64,000 bases of DNA from Arenicellales bacterium. GTDB taxonomy: Bacteria; Pseudomonadota; Gammaproteobacteria; Arenicellales; JAJDZL01. Positions 11,601-19,521 of this stretch are shown here, in pieces. Positions within the stretch are counted from its first letter, which is position 1. Each line of letters opens with the position of its first letter. Under the pieces are notes generated by a model. That model was given only the letters and a program-made list of their open reading frames with translations, ran no database searches and was not told where the DNA came from. The translations under genes were made by a program, and so were the position numbers. Where the stretch lies: assembly GCA_951813075.1 (NCBI GenBank), contig OX638343.1, positions 2,291,999 through 2,355,998 on the forward strand, given 5' to 3'.

Positions 11601-12757
11601 GAGATCGGTGCGAAAGTGCGGTGTTGAAACATCAGGATGACTTTCATCAAAGACGCATGAAACGCAGCAGCTTCAAGGTGTCCTATATTGCTCTTGACAC
11701 TGGCGACGCGAAGCGGCACGTCGCGCCCGCAATTACCGAATGCTTCCGCGATGGCGTTGCCTTCAATTCGATCCCCGACTACTGTCCCCGTTGCATGCGC
11801 TTCGACGTAGCTGAACTCCCTGGCAGCGCGATTTGCGCGTTCCCGAGCGGAATTAATCGCACTGATTTGCGCGTGCCGAGTCGGGGCGGTGATATACCGT
11901 CCAGGAGCCAATCCAGCAGCATAGTCTGCCGCACCCGCCGCGTTGACGGCGGTCGATTCTATGACCGCGAATATACGGTCACCGTCGTGTTCAGCCTTCT
12001 CAAGCAGTTTCAAGGTCATGACAAAGCACCCCTCTGAGCGCATGTAACCATTGGCACTGGCGTCGAATGAGTGACACTTGCCGTCAGGGCTGAGGACGCC
12101 TAAATTGCTAAAGCCAAGGCTATGATTTGCTGAACCCAGGTAATTTACCGAACCAGCCAACGCCTGTTCACAGTCCCCACAACGCAACGCGTTCAGCGCG
12201 GAATGCAACGCGCTGATACCCGCTGAACATGCGGTACAGTAAGCCATGGAAGAACCCATCAGATTGAAATGGTAGGAAATGCGGTTAGCGATCATCGCAA
12301 CACTTCCTTCGATGTTCGTGTATTCGTTAATTGTCTTCATCGGTCGCCAGTTGGAATAAGATGGTGTTTGCACCCCGATAAAAACCCCGGTCGGACTGTT
12401 TTTGAGTTTGCGAAAATCCCAACCGGAATGCTCCAATGTTTTCCAGGTACAAGTCAAGAGCATTCTGCTGAGAGGATTCAAGTTCTTTTCTTCGAACTGT
12501 GAGATGCCGAAAAGGCTGCGATCAAACATCAAAACGCCGTCGTCACGAATTAACCCTTCATAGGGACTAGGCAGACGTGCCGGGCTTTGGTGATCTCCAA
12601 TCGATATGTACCCTCTACCGTAGCGCGAGTGGACTGGTTCTTGAACGATTTCCCTTTGGCTGATCAGTCTCCAAAAGTCTTCGTCGGTATCCAGTCCTCC
12701 GGGCAGACGGTGGCTATATCCGGTGATTGCAACTAAATTCTTACTGGAAAGACTCAT
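5690..12757 (-). CDS. Type I highly reducing polyketide synthase (KS-AT-DH-ER-KR-ACP)
   Basis: This 2355-residue single-module synthase builds a carbon chain from malonyl units. Numbering from the ATG at 12757 (a TTG at 12775 adds six residues): ketosynthase about 10-440 with C177 in TACSAG, H321 in EAHATGT and H360 in NIGHLEA; acyltransferase about 540-840 with S631 in GHSSGE and IAFHS at 741-745, the malonyl-CoA type; dehydratase about 905-1220 with H944 and D1121; a region without readable active site at about 1230-1590, probably structural KR or decayed methyltransferase; enoylreductase about 1615-1940 with GGVGQAA; ketoreductase about 1955-2190 with GGFGGIG, an LDD motif (B-type) and Y2110; carrier domain about 2220-2300 with S2258 in GLTSI. 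The set of domains allows full reduction. No thioesterase is present, which fits release by the downstream reductase protein. Confidence 0.95.
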   Translation of the reverse strand: MSLSSKNLVAITGYSHRLPGGLDTDEDFWRLISQREIVQEPVHSRYGRGYISIGDHQSPARLPSPYEGLIRDDGVLMFDRSLFGISQFEEKNLNPLSRMLLTCTWKTLEHSGWDFRKLKNSPTGVFIGVQTPSYSNWRPMKTINEYTNIEGSVAMIANRISYHFNLMGSSMAYCTACSAGISALHSALNALRCGDCEQALAGSVNYLGSANHSLGFSNLGVLSPDGKCHSFDASANGYMRSEGCFVMTLKLLEKAEHDGDRIFAVIESTAVNAAGAADYAAGLAPGRYITAPTRHAQISAINSARERANRAAREFSYVEAHATGTVVGDRIEGNAIAEAFGNCGRDVPLRVASVKSNIGHLEAAAFHASLMKVILMFQHRTFAPISKNYFEPNPDIDFESCPMQVQTSCEPFPDHQVVVGINSFGFGGANGHCIVSEYRPKSEPIWSVPLTPTAGYMIPLSARTPASLAGSVNALCEFMEREPIDMYTLAGNLARRRTHFTVRTSISAFNQQQLLERLRKFDEEDSSAFSINQDGADRRIAMVFAGQGTQWAGCGRQLYKAIPVFQRVVDRIEEHWLEHAKFSLREACFHATQEQLNEVRLAQPAIFLVQCALFELLKTWGIYPEIVVGHSSGEVAAAYASGALTLPDAVHLIYVRSQLQQHTAGSGRMLAIGSDQKGVEQVLDDLQITYKSKNGQQPHVEFACFNSPASVVICGLESVLNQMITALDERNLQNHLLPGNIAFHSSAMDAIQDDVKSGLSFLDHCEFDCDVPFVSSVNGLVTDRLDSDYWWSNIRQPVRFADAISTIKTERPVDVFLEISPSHALQGMIAQCVDGLNPKPATISTLRRDADECIAFNETLGALYRIGIDLDFETQFPHVKPIAHQIPGYPMELQANIDPYLDIEIFLHNGPFAQGPLLGRRVYGNHLRFEAKCSELTMPLMFEHRVQSVPTMPAAGYIEMILEATQGRSVYIEQIDFLKPCRITSDLVRLQTELHALNGSTDEYAFSISTLAYEDNAECETHSRGHVKLLDEKPKLNVPMHLSEVDISEFRDALDDSDLSFYERVNSQLENKFQYGPNFQTLQRLKKHEKSWELLVDVEMDESLWETGNAEGYVLCPPLIDGALQCYLFLVMQATDLVGMPVSARKINFISRPTTPKITIHVTRPDKDWHMLDANGQLTVKHGERTEGDMRFYDSVTGELFMHMHEYVTFSSNPNWVKLPDSRHVIDWQPKFHEPIVSADSERCAALLDPEGLIVSLGQSEDGQPRVLHIVELAHNRSPDRTMLNKCSSALAARNVQVEYWLVNDTADQTQACYNAFNLNNSSIRFATYDKAQLTNSDLTTDLLRNSAAHILLLHRDREFSDEDWALYRRLSVAGGLALVCDEHEMTELPGSGWLLIDKDSNKGMSLFQAPQTLMDSQNDVASSELRLVIGSTDGLASNWLTALGQPDDSIVYVQSISDGLERLEELHENSVHLPLIDLFVDTCPQDPTGEKICARFVELLQVLIFSSSSSCRINVVTQNAVIDVHDLDGAFSIWGAVRSVASELGSESGFVFRLVDVGSVSDLDTLLWLDRNDIREREIAIRDGRLWVPRLVNLRDRFPNYTKIEDIDDVAYYLAIENPGQISGLGMTTYQLPDLSDHDVEVDVEYAGLNFRDVIVTLDMLPALAYERSKLGEQLGMEASGVVRRVGVDVDQYQVGDRVMLTQGGCIANRVVVDENMVFAKPDNISMHEAASVLSVYCTAYYALIHLARLGRGQKILVHSAMGGVGQAAIQLAKNVGAQIYATAGSDAKRRQLVELGASAVFDSHSHEWYDQLMEETAGEGVDVILNSLAGKHLSLCIQALRPGGWHCEIGKVDIYADNALSLKAFRKNIRFVAIDVDRLMCDDPKLTRSISEACLELLATGEISPVATTIFDYKDYGQAFRLMINGQHQGKLVLKAPQSVEDTNALEIIDRRPFLNPNATYLITGGFGGIGLRLLSFLSINGARHVTLMDRNPRKGRTVEWVIDRSAVGNFDLDLEIDIVPGDVSNADDVESCIAKLTRPLKGVFHLAGVLDDSMVSDMTAASFSKVFEPKALGALNLHNATRQCELDHFVMISSLSSVYGGFGQTNYSAANAYLDSLAIYRHRIGLPALSCNFPGVVESGMLARDKDTMRFQRASGIPPVSAAFIFGNLDYAMRKMTDNDHLLTALFESPPWTFDSSEYMRSGRCLSNRNAYRSGIGSQQTVESVMEQITDKIAELCGHNNGTVDEPLASFGLTSISVAELGAFIRMEFNHQVSALDLMTTSTCRSIAQSIMSDSENIQSEQSEHTSDEVIATESNMQQTRQKPSEFAHRYEDHFPSDFNRTGNDEQRIEIR

Positions 12758-13053
12758 TTCGACACCATTTGCCAATCAGATTACGGAGGTTCCCCGATTC
12801 ATCTTGTTTAAGTTTGATTCAAATTCGCAAAGTGAATAAAATCGCGTCAAATGTCATATGTTTTCTCATTATAGTTTTACTATTTTTCTTGCGGTATATT
12901 CCTGATTAACCCTGCCGCCGTCCTCCTATACACTTTGTCTTCTCAAGTTGGAAATTCGGTGGATTTCAACAAGCCGGATTATGGTGTGGCTGGTATTGCG
13001 CGATTGGACGTGACTGGTGCCGTTCGAAAGTGAATTGAATCGGTAGGTCGATC
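12758..13053. promoter_or_regulatory. Divergent intergenic region between the synthase and cysC
   Basis: The AT-rich gap separates the minus-strand synthase from the plus-strand APS kinase and must hold both promoters. On the minus strand a perfect TATAAT (plus positions 12868-12873) is present but its -35 region is poor, and a TTGACG (12845-12850) lies nearer the gene. No clear operator repeat is seen. The arrangement would allow joint control of the two divergent units. Confidence 0.35.
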
Positions 13054-13650
13054 ATGAATCCCAATCGTTGCGTTGACGATAGAAGCTTGCGGGTCCAACC
13101 TGTGGTGTTATGGTTTACTGGACTACCGGGTGCAGGGAAAACAACCATTGCAAAACTTCTCCAGTCGCGCCTTATCGGGATGAATAATACCGTTGTTGTG
13201 CTGGATGGAGATGAAATTCGCCAGGGTCTGAGTAAGGATTTAGGGTTCAGCGATGACAACCGCGCCGAAAATATACGTCGTGTTGCTGAAGTTGCCAGAT
13301 TGCTGATGGAAAATGGGCTGACCGTAATCGTGGCGTTAATTTCACCGTTTCAGCGTGATCGAGATCTGGCGAGAAACGTAATGCGGGGATTTGATTTTTT
13401 TGAAACTTTCATTGATGCGCCACTTGAAGTGTGTGAAGCGCGCGACCCCAAAGGTCATTATGCGAATGCGCGGCGCGGCATGATTCGTAAATTTACCGGC
13501 GTGGATTCTCGTTATGAAGCACCCCACAGCCCGGACCTGCACATTGATACGACCCTTCTATCGGCACAAGAGGCAACCGAACTACTGGTCAATTTTTTAC
13601 ATCAAGCGTCCAATGGGACAGATCATGACCGAAATTTTGCGGCGGAATGA
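13054..13650 (+). CDS. cysC: Adenylyl-sulfate (APS) kinase
   Basis: The enzyme phosphorylates adenosine 5'-phosphosulfate to PAPS, the sulfate donor of sulfotransferases. The 198 residues match a complete stand-alone APS kinase: P-loop GLPGAGKTT near residue 27, DGDEIRQGL near 49, DLGFSDDNRAENIRR after it, ISPFQRDRDLAR, DAPLEVCEARDPKG and the FTG-D-S-YEAP lid motif. No sulfate adenylyltransferase (cysDN or sat) or PAPS reductase lies nearby. Its position, divergent from a synthase-sulfotransferase operon, argues for a dedicated role in supplying PAPS for sulfation rather than for cysteine synthesis; this is inference from context. A weak purine-rich site (GGTAGG) precedes the ATG. Confidence 0.92.
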   Translation: MNPNRCVDDRSLRVQPVVLWFTGLPGAGKTTIAKLLQSRLIGMNNTVVVLDGDEIRQGLSKDLGFSDDNRAENIRRVAEVARLLMENGLTVIVALISPFQRDRDLARNVMRGFDFFETFIDAPLEVCEARDPKGHYANARRGMIRKFTGVDSRYEAPHSPDLHIDTTLLSAQEATELLVNFLHQASNGTDHDRNFAAE

Positions 13651-13701
13651 TCGTCCGTTTGGTTGGAAACGGGAATTTCGAACGAATCAGCCGCCGCCGC
13701 A

Positions 13702-14397
13702 CTAAGTCAGTTCATACGCCAGACAGGCTGCAAAAACATCACTGCCAATATTTTGCAATTGCCAGAATCGGTCCGAGTCGTTGGGGAACTGAAATGTGGC
13801 CGACTTCGCACCATCAAGCATCGCTTGTGGGATCTGAAATTGAATCGGATCAAGAGAGAATCCAGTACCCAATGCCTTGATGAGTGCTTCCTTGATCGTC
13901 CAAAAATCAAAAAATCGGTCAATTCTATCGATTTCCGAAAGCGCGCCAAGCGCGTGGCGTTCATTTGGACGAAAAACGCGCCGACTGATTCCGTCCCAGT
14001 CATAGCCAAGTGTTCGAATTTCTGCATCGATTCCAACGCGTGCATTTTCAGATATGGCAATCAGACCACATGACCCGCTGTGCGTGATGCTGATCTCCAA
14101 GGGCACAGCCACGCCGGCAACAGTAGCGAACGGTTTTCCAAACTGGCCGAATCCAAATGCGAGATTCTGATTTTCGCAATTCAGAAAGTGACAAAGTCTT
14201 GAACGAAGGGTGGCTCGACACAGCGCAAATTGACGCCGTAGCTCGATAGTGTGAAATTTCGGCAGACGTTTTTGTTCTGAATCATCCAGCCAGTTCAGCG
14301 CGGTACGATACGATGTGTTGTCGACTTGCAGGTCTACGTAGTAAACGACGACACAGTCCAGTTTGCAATACTCGATTTGCCACTCGGGTTCAAGCAA
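13702..14397 (-). CDS. 4'-phosphopantetheinyl transferase, Sfp type
   Basis: Transfers the phosphopantetheine arm of CoA to the conserved serine of carrier domains, converting apo to holo carrier protein. The 231 residues carry the two Sfp-family signatures, GIDAE (usual GVDIE) with its magnesium-binding acids near residue 120, and FDFWTIKEALIKALG near residue 168. An upstream ITHSGSCG motif, which contacts CoA, is also present. The start is a TTG at 14397 with no better alternative. It is convergent with cysC (51-base gap) and follows the RND pump gene on the same strand after 178 bases. The natural partner is the carrier domain of the synthase (S2258). Confidence 0.88.
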   Translation of the reverse strand: MLEPEWQIEYCKLDCVVVYYVDLQVDNTSYRTALNWLDDSEQKRLPKFHTIELRRQFALCRATLRSRLCHFLNCENQNLAFGFGQFGKPFATVAGVAVPLEISITHSGSCGLIAISENARVGIDAEIRTLGYDWDGISRRVFRPNERHALGALSEIDRIDRFFDFWTIKEALIKALGTGFSLDPIQFQIPQAMLDGAKSATFQFPNDSDRFWQLQNIGSDVFAACLAYELT

Positions 14398-14574
14398 TTT
14401 GTTTCACGCAATAAACAAACAATCAACCGGCTGGAACAGCAGGTTCCTAATGGTCGCCGCATCCGACGGGGTTGAGTCTGTGTGACCGATAAGTTCGTCA
14501 GACTTTCAGACAATCAATTCAATTTTGCGAAGTTTGGATGACGATTGATTACGCCAAACCTGCGCATCACGAAA

Positions 14575-17500
14575 TCACGATCTGCGTCCGTCAATGAGCA
14601 TGACGAGAGTTGGCAATATGAACAGAGTAAACAAACTTGCAAATATCAATCCACCCAACATGCTCACAACGAATGGTACCAGAACGAGAAGTTCTTCGTT
14701 TCGTTCATAAAGAAGTGGAGATAAGCCGACAATGGTGGTTAAACTTGTAAGAAATACCGCTCGAAATCGTTGCCGCATTGCGCCGGATGCAGCAGCGATA
14801 GCTGGCAATTCGGATTGTTCCGTACGCATAACGTTGTAACGGTGAAGCAGAACAAGGGAATCATTTACGATCACACCCACCACGCCAATCACACCGAATG
14901 TCGACGCTATCGTAAAATCCCAACCCAGTGTCCAGTGCGCAAAGACCGCCCCAGCGAATGCGATTGGAACACCAAAAATCACAATCACTGGTTTCCAATA
15001 ACTGCGCAGAAATGCTGCGACCACGACATACATTGCGAGAAACACCAGCGGAACTAAAATAGCCAGTAATTTGAGCACCGAGTATTCGTTCCGTGCTCCA
15101 CCATCAATCTCGATTTTTAAACCAGGATATTTGTCAAGTAATTCTGGTATGTAGCTTTCTGAGATCTTTCTTCTCATTTCGATTGGTGTCGTAATTGCAG
15201 TGTCTGCAATTCCGCTGACAGAAATAGCTTTTTCACCGTTAATTCTGAAAAGTGATGCCAACTCGTTTGACTCGGAAATTTCTGCGACAAGCGACAGAGG
15301 TATTTCTCCGCCCCCGCTCTGGTGAACGCGCTCGCTCCAAAGTTTATCCAGGTTTGTTCGTTGCTCCCGCGGATAACGGGTCACAACTTTGATCTCCTCA
15401 TGACCTCTTTGAATATGCTGAACATCCAAGCCCTGGAAACCCGACCTTAATTGGCTCCCTAGATTTGCCGGGTCAAGTCCGGCAAGTCGTCCTTCCGGTG
15501 TAATTGCTACTTCAAATTGACGTTTGCCGAGTGATGCATTGTCATTTACGTTATAAATTCCTGGCTCAGACTCAAATGCTCTCCTTAAATCTCCCGCGGC
15601 CGCTTTCAAAACCTGTCGGTCGTTGTGTCTCAATGAGTATGCGATATTGGGTTCTGTCTCGAATCTGGACGACTGAATGACAACACGTCGGAATGCTGCA
15701 GTTTGATCGATTTTCGGTCGCCAGGCCTGTTCGAATTCCGGAATACTCACAGTGCGAAGTGGGCGTTCGTTAAAATGTACATTGACCCATGCTATATGGC
15801 TGTAGTTTGACTTGTCAATCGTCTCGTGTGCATACAGTGCCAAAGCTGGCGCACCGACAATCACACTCACAGATTTAATCGATTCCCCTTCCAACTGATC
15901 CGCTGTCTGCCAGGCGGCTTGGGCAACTTTTTCTGCGGCGATTTTGGTCAAGTCAAATGGTGTTCCGATTGGAAAAAAAAGTTCAGCTTTAATGTTGTTC
16001 GAAACGTTTCTGTGGTGATCAACCAAGATGATCTTCACCGCCCCGGAATATAACAAAAAGATAGCCACGACTACGACGACAAAGGCGATGACCGGAGTCT
16101 TCACAACGTGCCGGATTGACCACGATACGACAGGCACAATCAACTGATCTCGCAAAGTTTCCAGCCGACTGCTGATATGATTCTGAATTTCCCTAAGCGG
16201 CGACAGGCTCCACGGTCTTTCGTGCGAAAGATGAGCTGGCAAGATACAGAAAACCTCAACCAGTGACACAAACAGCACAAATATTGCGACCAATGGAATC
16301 ACGTTGAATACCTGGTAGCGTTCCTCGGTAATAAATAACAGTGGCGTGAACGCGATGGCTGTTGTGATAACACCGATCGTAATCGGGCCGACAACTTTCC
16401 TGGCTCCGGAAATTGCAGCATCCAAAGCATTCAAACCGCGCTGTCGCTCGGCTGCAATGCTTTCCCCGACAACAACCGCATCGTCGACAACGATACCGAT
16501 CAGCAAAAAGAATGCGAAAATTGTACCGATATTCAACGTCAGGCCTGTTACGCCGAAAAGCAAAAATGAACCAATAAAGGATAAGGGAATTCCTACCGTG
16601 ACCCAGATTGCTACCCGAAGGTCGAACACCAGTACAAGACAAATGAATACCAGCACCAAACCGATTAAACCACTTGAAATCAGATCAAAGATGCGATCGA
16701 TCGCCTGCTTGGAACGATCGTTCCAGATACGTACCTCAATGTGTTCGGGGAATGATTTGTTTGAAAGCCATGAATAAACAGTATCGGCGATTTGCGAAAT
16801 TGACTGGTTTTCATCGGCATTAACTCTGACGAATACGGTTGGCACACCGTTTAGTTCCGAGTGAACTTCGTAATCGGCAAACCCGTCGGTTATTTCTGCT
16901 ACGTCACCCACTGTGATGATCGAACCGTCCAGGCGTGAGATCAGAGGAATGTCCGCAAACTCCTCACCTTTGGTTCGTTTGGAAATAGTGTGAAGGATGA
17001 TGCTGCCGGAGTCGGTATTCAACAGTCCATGCGATCGATTGGTCGATTCGCGATTAATTTTTCTGGCGATCTCGGCGAACGACAAGTTATAGCGCCGCAA
17101 TTGCTCCTCATCGAGCTCAATGGTGATTTCTCGGTCGCGCACGCCATGTAATGCCACATGAGAAATGAACGGCGCCTCCAAAAGCTCGCTACGTATGTTC
17201 TCAGCCGCCTGTCTCAAATCGTTTTCACTCGCCGTTTCAGACGAGACGGCGAGGGTTAAGACTTCAGGGGTCACCCTATTGATTTCTAATTTGGGTTGAT
17301 CAGCACGAGCGGGCGGAAAATTTGGAATTCGATCGATCGAATTTTCGACGTCGATCAGAACAGACTCCGCGTCAGCAACCGACTCGAGTTCAATAACGAT
17401 TTTTCCATAACTTTCATTGGCAAAAGATTTCACGCGATCAACGCCGATGAGTCCGACGATGCTTTCCTCCACACGTCGGTTGATATCCTGTTCAACTTCT

Positions 17501-17691
17501 TCTGCCGTAGAACCGGGTGATGCTATGGTTACTGTGATGGTTCGCAGGTCAAGAGCTGGAAATTGCTGAACTGACAACTGGGTAGCCGCAATCAAGCCAC
17601 TGATGATGAGAAACACCATTAACAGATTGGCGCCGACAGGATTTCTGGCGAAATAGTCGATTAGTCCTTTAACTGCAGTATTGTCTTGCAT
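14575..17691 (-). CDS. RND-family efflux transporter, inner-membrane subunit
   Basis: A proton-driven export pump of the AcrB/MexB-like superfamily, 1038 residues, with the usual pattern of a first membrane helix (about 15-35), a large periplasmic loop, a helix bundle (about 335-560), a second periplasmic loop and a C-terminal bundle (about 870-1030). The helix-4 proton-relay aspartates are seen in GIVVDDAVVVGES. The periplasmic block PGSTAEEVEQDI and the helix-loop TEAIxFTPLLF-like segment TTAIAFTPLLF are family marks. The adaptor gene is immediately upstream (122-base gap). No outer-membrane channel is adjacent, although a TolC homologue is at 27.1 kb. Linked to the synthase cluster, it may export the sulfated product, but substrate cannot be told from sequence. 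Confidence 0.9.
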   Translation of the reverse strand: MQDNTAVKGLIDYFARNPVGANLLMVFLIISGLIAATQLSVQQFPALDLRTITVTIASPGSTAEEVEQDINRRVEESIVGLIGVDRVKSFANESYGKIVIELESVADAESVLIDVENSIDRIPNFPPARADQPKLEINRVTPEVLTLAVSSETASENDLRQAAENIRSELLEAPFISHVALHGVRDREITIELDEEQLRRYNLSFAEIARKINRESTNRSHGLLNTDSGSIILHTISKRTKGEEFADIPLISRLDGSIITVGDVAEITDGFADYEVHSELNGVPTVFVRVNADENQSISQIADTVYSWLSNKSFPEHIEVRIWNDRSKQAIDRIFDLISSGLIGLVLVFICLVLVFDLRVAIWVTVGIPLSFIGSFLLFGVTGLTLNIGTIFAFFLLIGIVVDDAVVVGESIAAERQRGLNALDAAISGARKVVGPITIGVITTAIAFTPLLFITEERYQVFNVIPLVAIFVLFVSLVEVFCILPAHLSHERPWSLSPLREIQNHISSRLETLRDQLIVPVVSWSIRHVVKTPVIAFVVVVVAIFLLYSGAVKIILVDHHRNVSNNIKAELFFPIGTPFDLTKIAAEKVAQAAWQTADQLEGESIKSVSVIVGAPALALYAHETIDKSNYSHIAWVNVHFNERPLRTVSIPEFEQAWRPKIDQTAAFRRVVIQSSRFETEPNIAYSLRHNDRQVLKAAAGDLRRAFESEPGIYNVNDNASLGKRQFEVAITPEGRLAGLDPANLGSQLRSGFQGLDVQHIQRGHEEIKVVTRYPREQRTNLDKLWSERVHQSGGGEIPLSLVAEISESNELASLFRINGEKAISVSGIADTAITTPIEMRRKISESYIPELLDKYPGLKIEIDGGARNEYSVLKLLAILVPLVFLAMYVVVAAFLRSYWKPVIVIFGVPIAFAGAVFAHWTLGWDFTIASTFGVIGVVGVIVNDSLVLLHRYNVMRTEQSELPAIAAASGAMRQRFRAVFLTSLTTIVGLSPLLYERNEELLVLVPFVVSMLGGLIFASLFTLFILPTLVMLIDGRRS

Positions 17692-17813
17692 AGTAAAAAG
17701 CGTTCAAGATTGTCTAGTAAATTGGCCGCGCGAAACCACAATCATCATTGGTTATCACAACATTATCTCAGTGTTCATGTTCGGCCAGTTCGCGGCTTGA
17801 TATCTGGCCGATT

Positions 17814-18923
17814 CTAATCCAGATAGTTTGCAACGACTTTCGAACCAGCTGACAAACCAAGAGGGGAACTAACAACGAGTCCATCAGCGACATCAAAATC
17901 TTGCACAATCCAGTATTCGTCGGTCAAATCCAGTGTGGTCAGTGAGCGGACATTCAAGATCCCATCCTCCACTACCTGAACAGTGTCGCCGGCTTGCATC
18001 GCGCTGTAGGGTATGGCAACAGCATTTTCGTAAGTCGGACCGTCAAGGTCAATTTCGGCAAACAACCCTGGTAACGGCAGGGTCTCTATCGGTGTATCGT
18101 CGGTAAATCTGAAAACTAACTGGATCATGCGAGTTTCCGGAGAAACCACATTGGAAACTCGCTCTAATTCTGCCGGGAATGATGTACCTCTGACTTTGAT
18201 AGTTGCAGCCCTTCCGATCACGGAATCCAAATTGTCCAGTGAGTCAAGTTGGATTGGTGCTTGAACCTGCACACTTTCGGGTCGATAGCCAGTGCCGAGA
18301 ATTGATGAATCCGCGCCGGCATATTCGAATGGTCCAACTAATTCACCGACTTCAATATCCGATCGAATCACTCTAAAACTATACGGTAGAGAAATTTTAG
18401 TCTGCGCCAAGTCTCGTTTTGCGAGTTCCAGACGCAATTCCAACAACTCGATGAGCGTGTTGAATTCTTCCACCGAAACTTCAGCATCCTGCTCTGTGAC
18501 TGTGCCTTTGAGTTGTTGAAGTGCTAACAACGTTTCGGCTTCCTTAACCCGCAATTGGTATTCGGTTGGGTCAATTCTTAAAAAAACCTCATTCGCGGCG
18601 ATTGTTCGACCCGCTTTAAAATTTTCTGAAACCCAAGCTACTCGACCCCGCGCTTCGGGCGAGATTGCCACGCGTTCATTAATGCCGACATTTCCGGTTA
18701 ACCGAATTGGAATTTCAAAATCCGCTTTTTTAATTTGCTTGATTACGTTGACAACGGGAGGGGGTGCGCCAACATTTTGACTACTTACAGCTGCTTGTCC
18801 GAAACGCTCTGGAGCTCTGGCAAAAATAACTGCGACAATAATGAGACCAATGATGACAACAAACTGAAGGTAACCTACGAACCGGTTTCTCTCACTTTGG
18901 TTTGAAGAGTCTTGCTGAGCCAT
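17814..18923 (-). CDS. RND efflux periplasmic adaptor (membrane fusion protein)
   Basis: The adaptor links the RND pump to an outer-membrane channel. The protein (369 residues) has an N-terminal membrane anchor at about 22-40 (FVVIIGLIIVAVIFA), a split lipoyl-like region including ARGRVAWVSENFKAGRTI, a short alpha-helical hairpin at about 128-175 (QQLKGTVTEQDAEVSVEEFN onward) and the beta-barrel and membrane-proximal segments such as LPLPGLFAEIDLDG. No lipobox is present, so it is a membrane-anchored rather than lipidated form. The pump gene follows on the same strand, giving an adaptor-pump operon that probably continues into the phosphopantetheinyl transferase gene. Confidence 0.88.
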   Translation of the reverse strand: MAQQDSSNQSERNRFVGYLQFVVIIGLIIVAVIFARAPERFGQAAVSSQNVGAPPPVVNVIKQIKKADFEIPIRLTGNVGINERVAISPEARGRVAWVSENFKAGRTIAANEVFLRIDPTEYQLRVKEAETLLALQQLKGTVTEQDAEVSVEEFNTLIELLELRLELAKRDLAQTKISLPYSFRVIRSDIEVGELVGPFEYAGADSSILGTGYRPESVQVQAPIQLDSLDNLDSVIGRAATIKVRGTSFPAELERVSNVVSPETRMIQLVFRFTDDTPIETLPLPGLFAEIDLDGPTYENAVAIPYSAMQAGDTVQVVEDGILNVRSLTTLDLTDEYWIVQDFDVADGLVVSSPLGLSAGSKVVANYLD

Positions 18924-19413
18924 GAATATACCAACCGTGAAATTATCAGGAAGAATTTATGTTCGGGGATTTATGAAATAGAAGATTTCGAGCAAATTTT
19001 CATTACGCATACTGTTTTCAGTTTTGGCGTTTAATTCGTGGTCATTTTAATATTGTTTTTACGTCAGAGTTCGAATATTCAGTACGTTCATAGAGAATTT
19101 CATGTTCGGATTTGTGTCAGTCGCCGCGATTGTCGTGAATTCTCGCGAAGTTGCTTGAAAATCGGGCGAACTAACCGATCGAAACATGAGCAATGGTGTA
19201 TCGTATGATCCAGTCGATAATTGTCATACTTGACAATATACATCTTGTGACTGGTCGATGTGCCGGTCAGCGAGTCCCAAATGAATTGATCGACTGATCC
19301 GTTCCAAATTCCTGTTCTGAATTGTAGTGCCTGGTTGACTTCAGGTATTTTATGGAAATCAACGACTCACGAAAATTGACCGTCGAAATCAGGAGGAACC
19401 TAAATAGACAAAT

Positions 19414-19460
19414 TTTTGCCTGTTCGGTTTTTCGGATGATAATTTCGCATCGACTGCGAC
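19414..19460. repeat. Dispersed repeat copy B (with 2697-2744)
   Basis: The sequence starts TTTTGCCTGTTCGG and ends CGACTGCGAC. It matches the pcm-overlapping copy with one single-base indel and a few substitutions. It is not in a gene here, so the shared sequence was probably dispersed as DNA rather than kept for coding reasons. Confidence 0.6.
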
Positions 19461-19496
19461 GTGATGATACGCAGGTAAATCGATTCGGACTACATT

Positions 19497-19521
19497 CCAA
19501 TCTCAAGAGTATTCCAGTCTG
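19497..19521. repeat. Short dispersed repeat (with 29652-29676)
   Basis: Twenty-five bases that begin CCAATCTCAAG match 29652-29676 at 21 of 25 positions. Both copies are non-coding. The two repeat families lie only 36 bases apart here, so they could be parts of one longer decayed element. Confidence 0.4.

Noticed and set aside
11621..12037. 138-codon plus-strand frame inside the polyketide synthase gene
   Set aside because: It is opposite the ketosynthase domain and has no independent features; a shadow frame.
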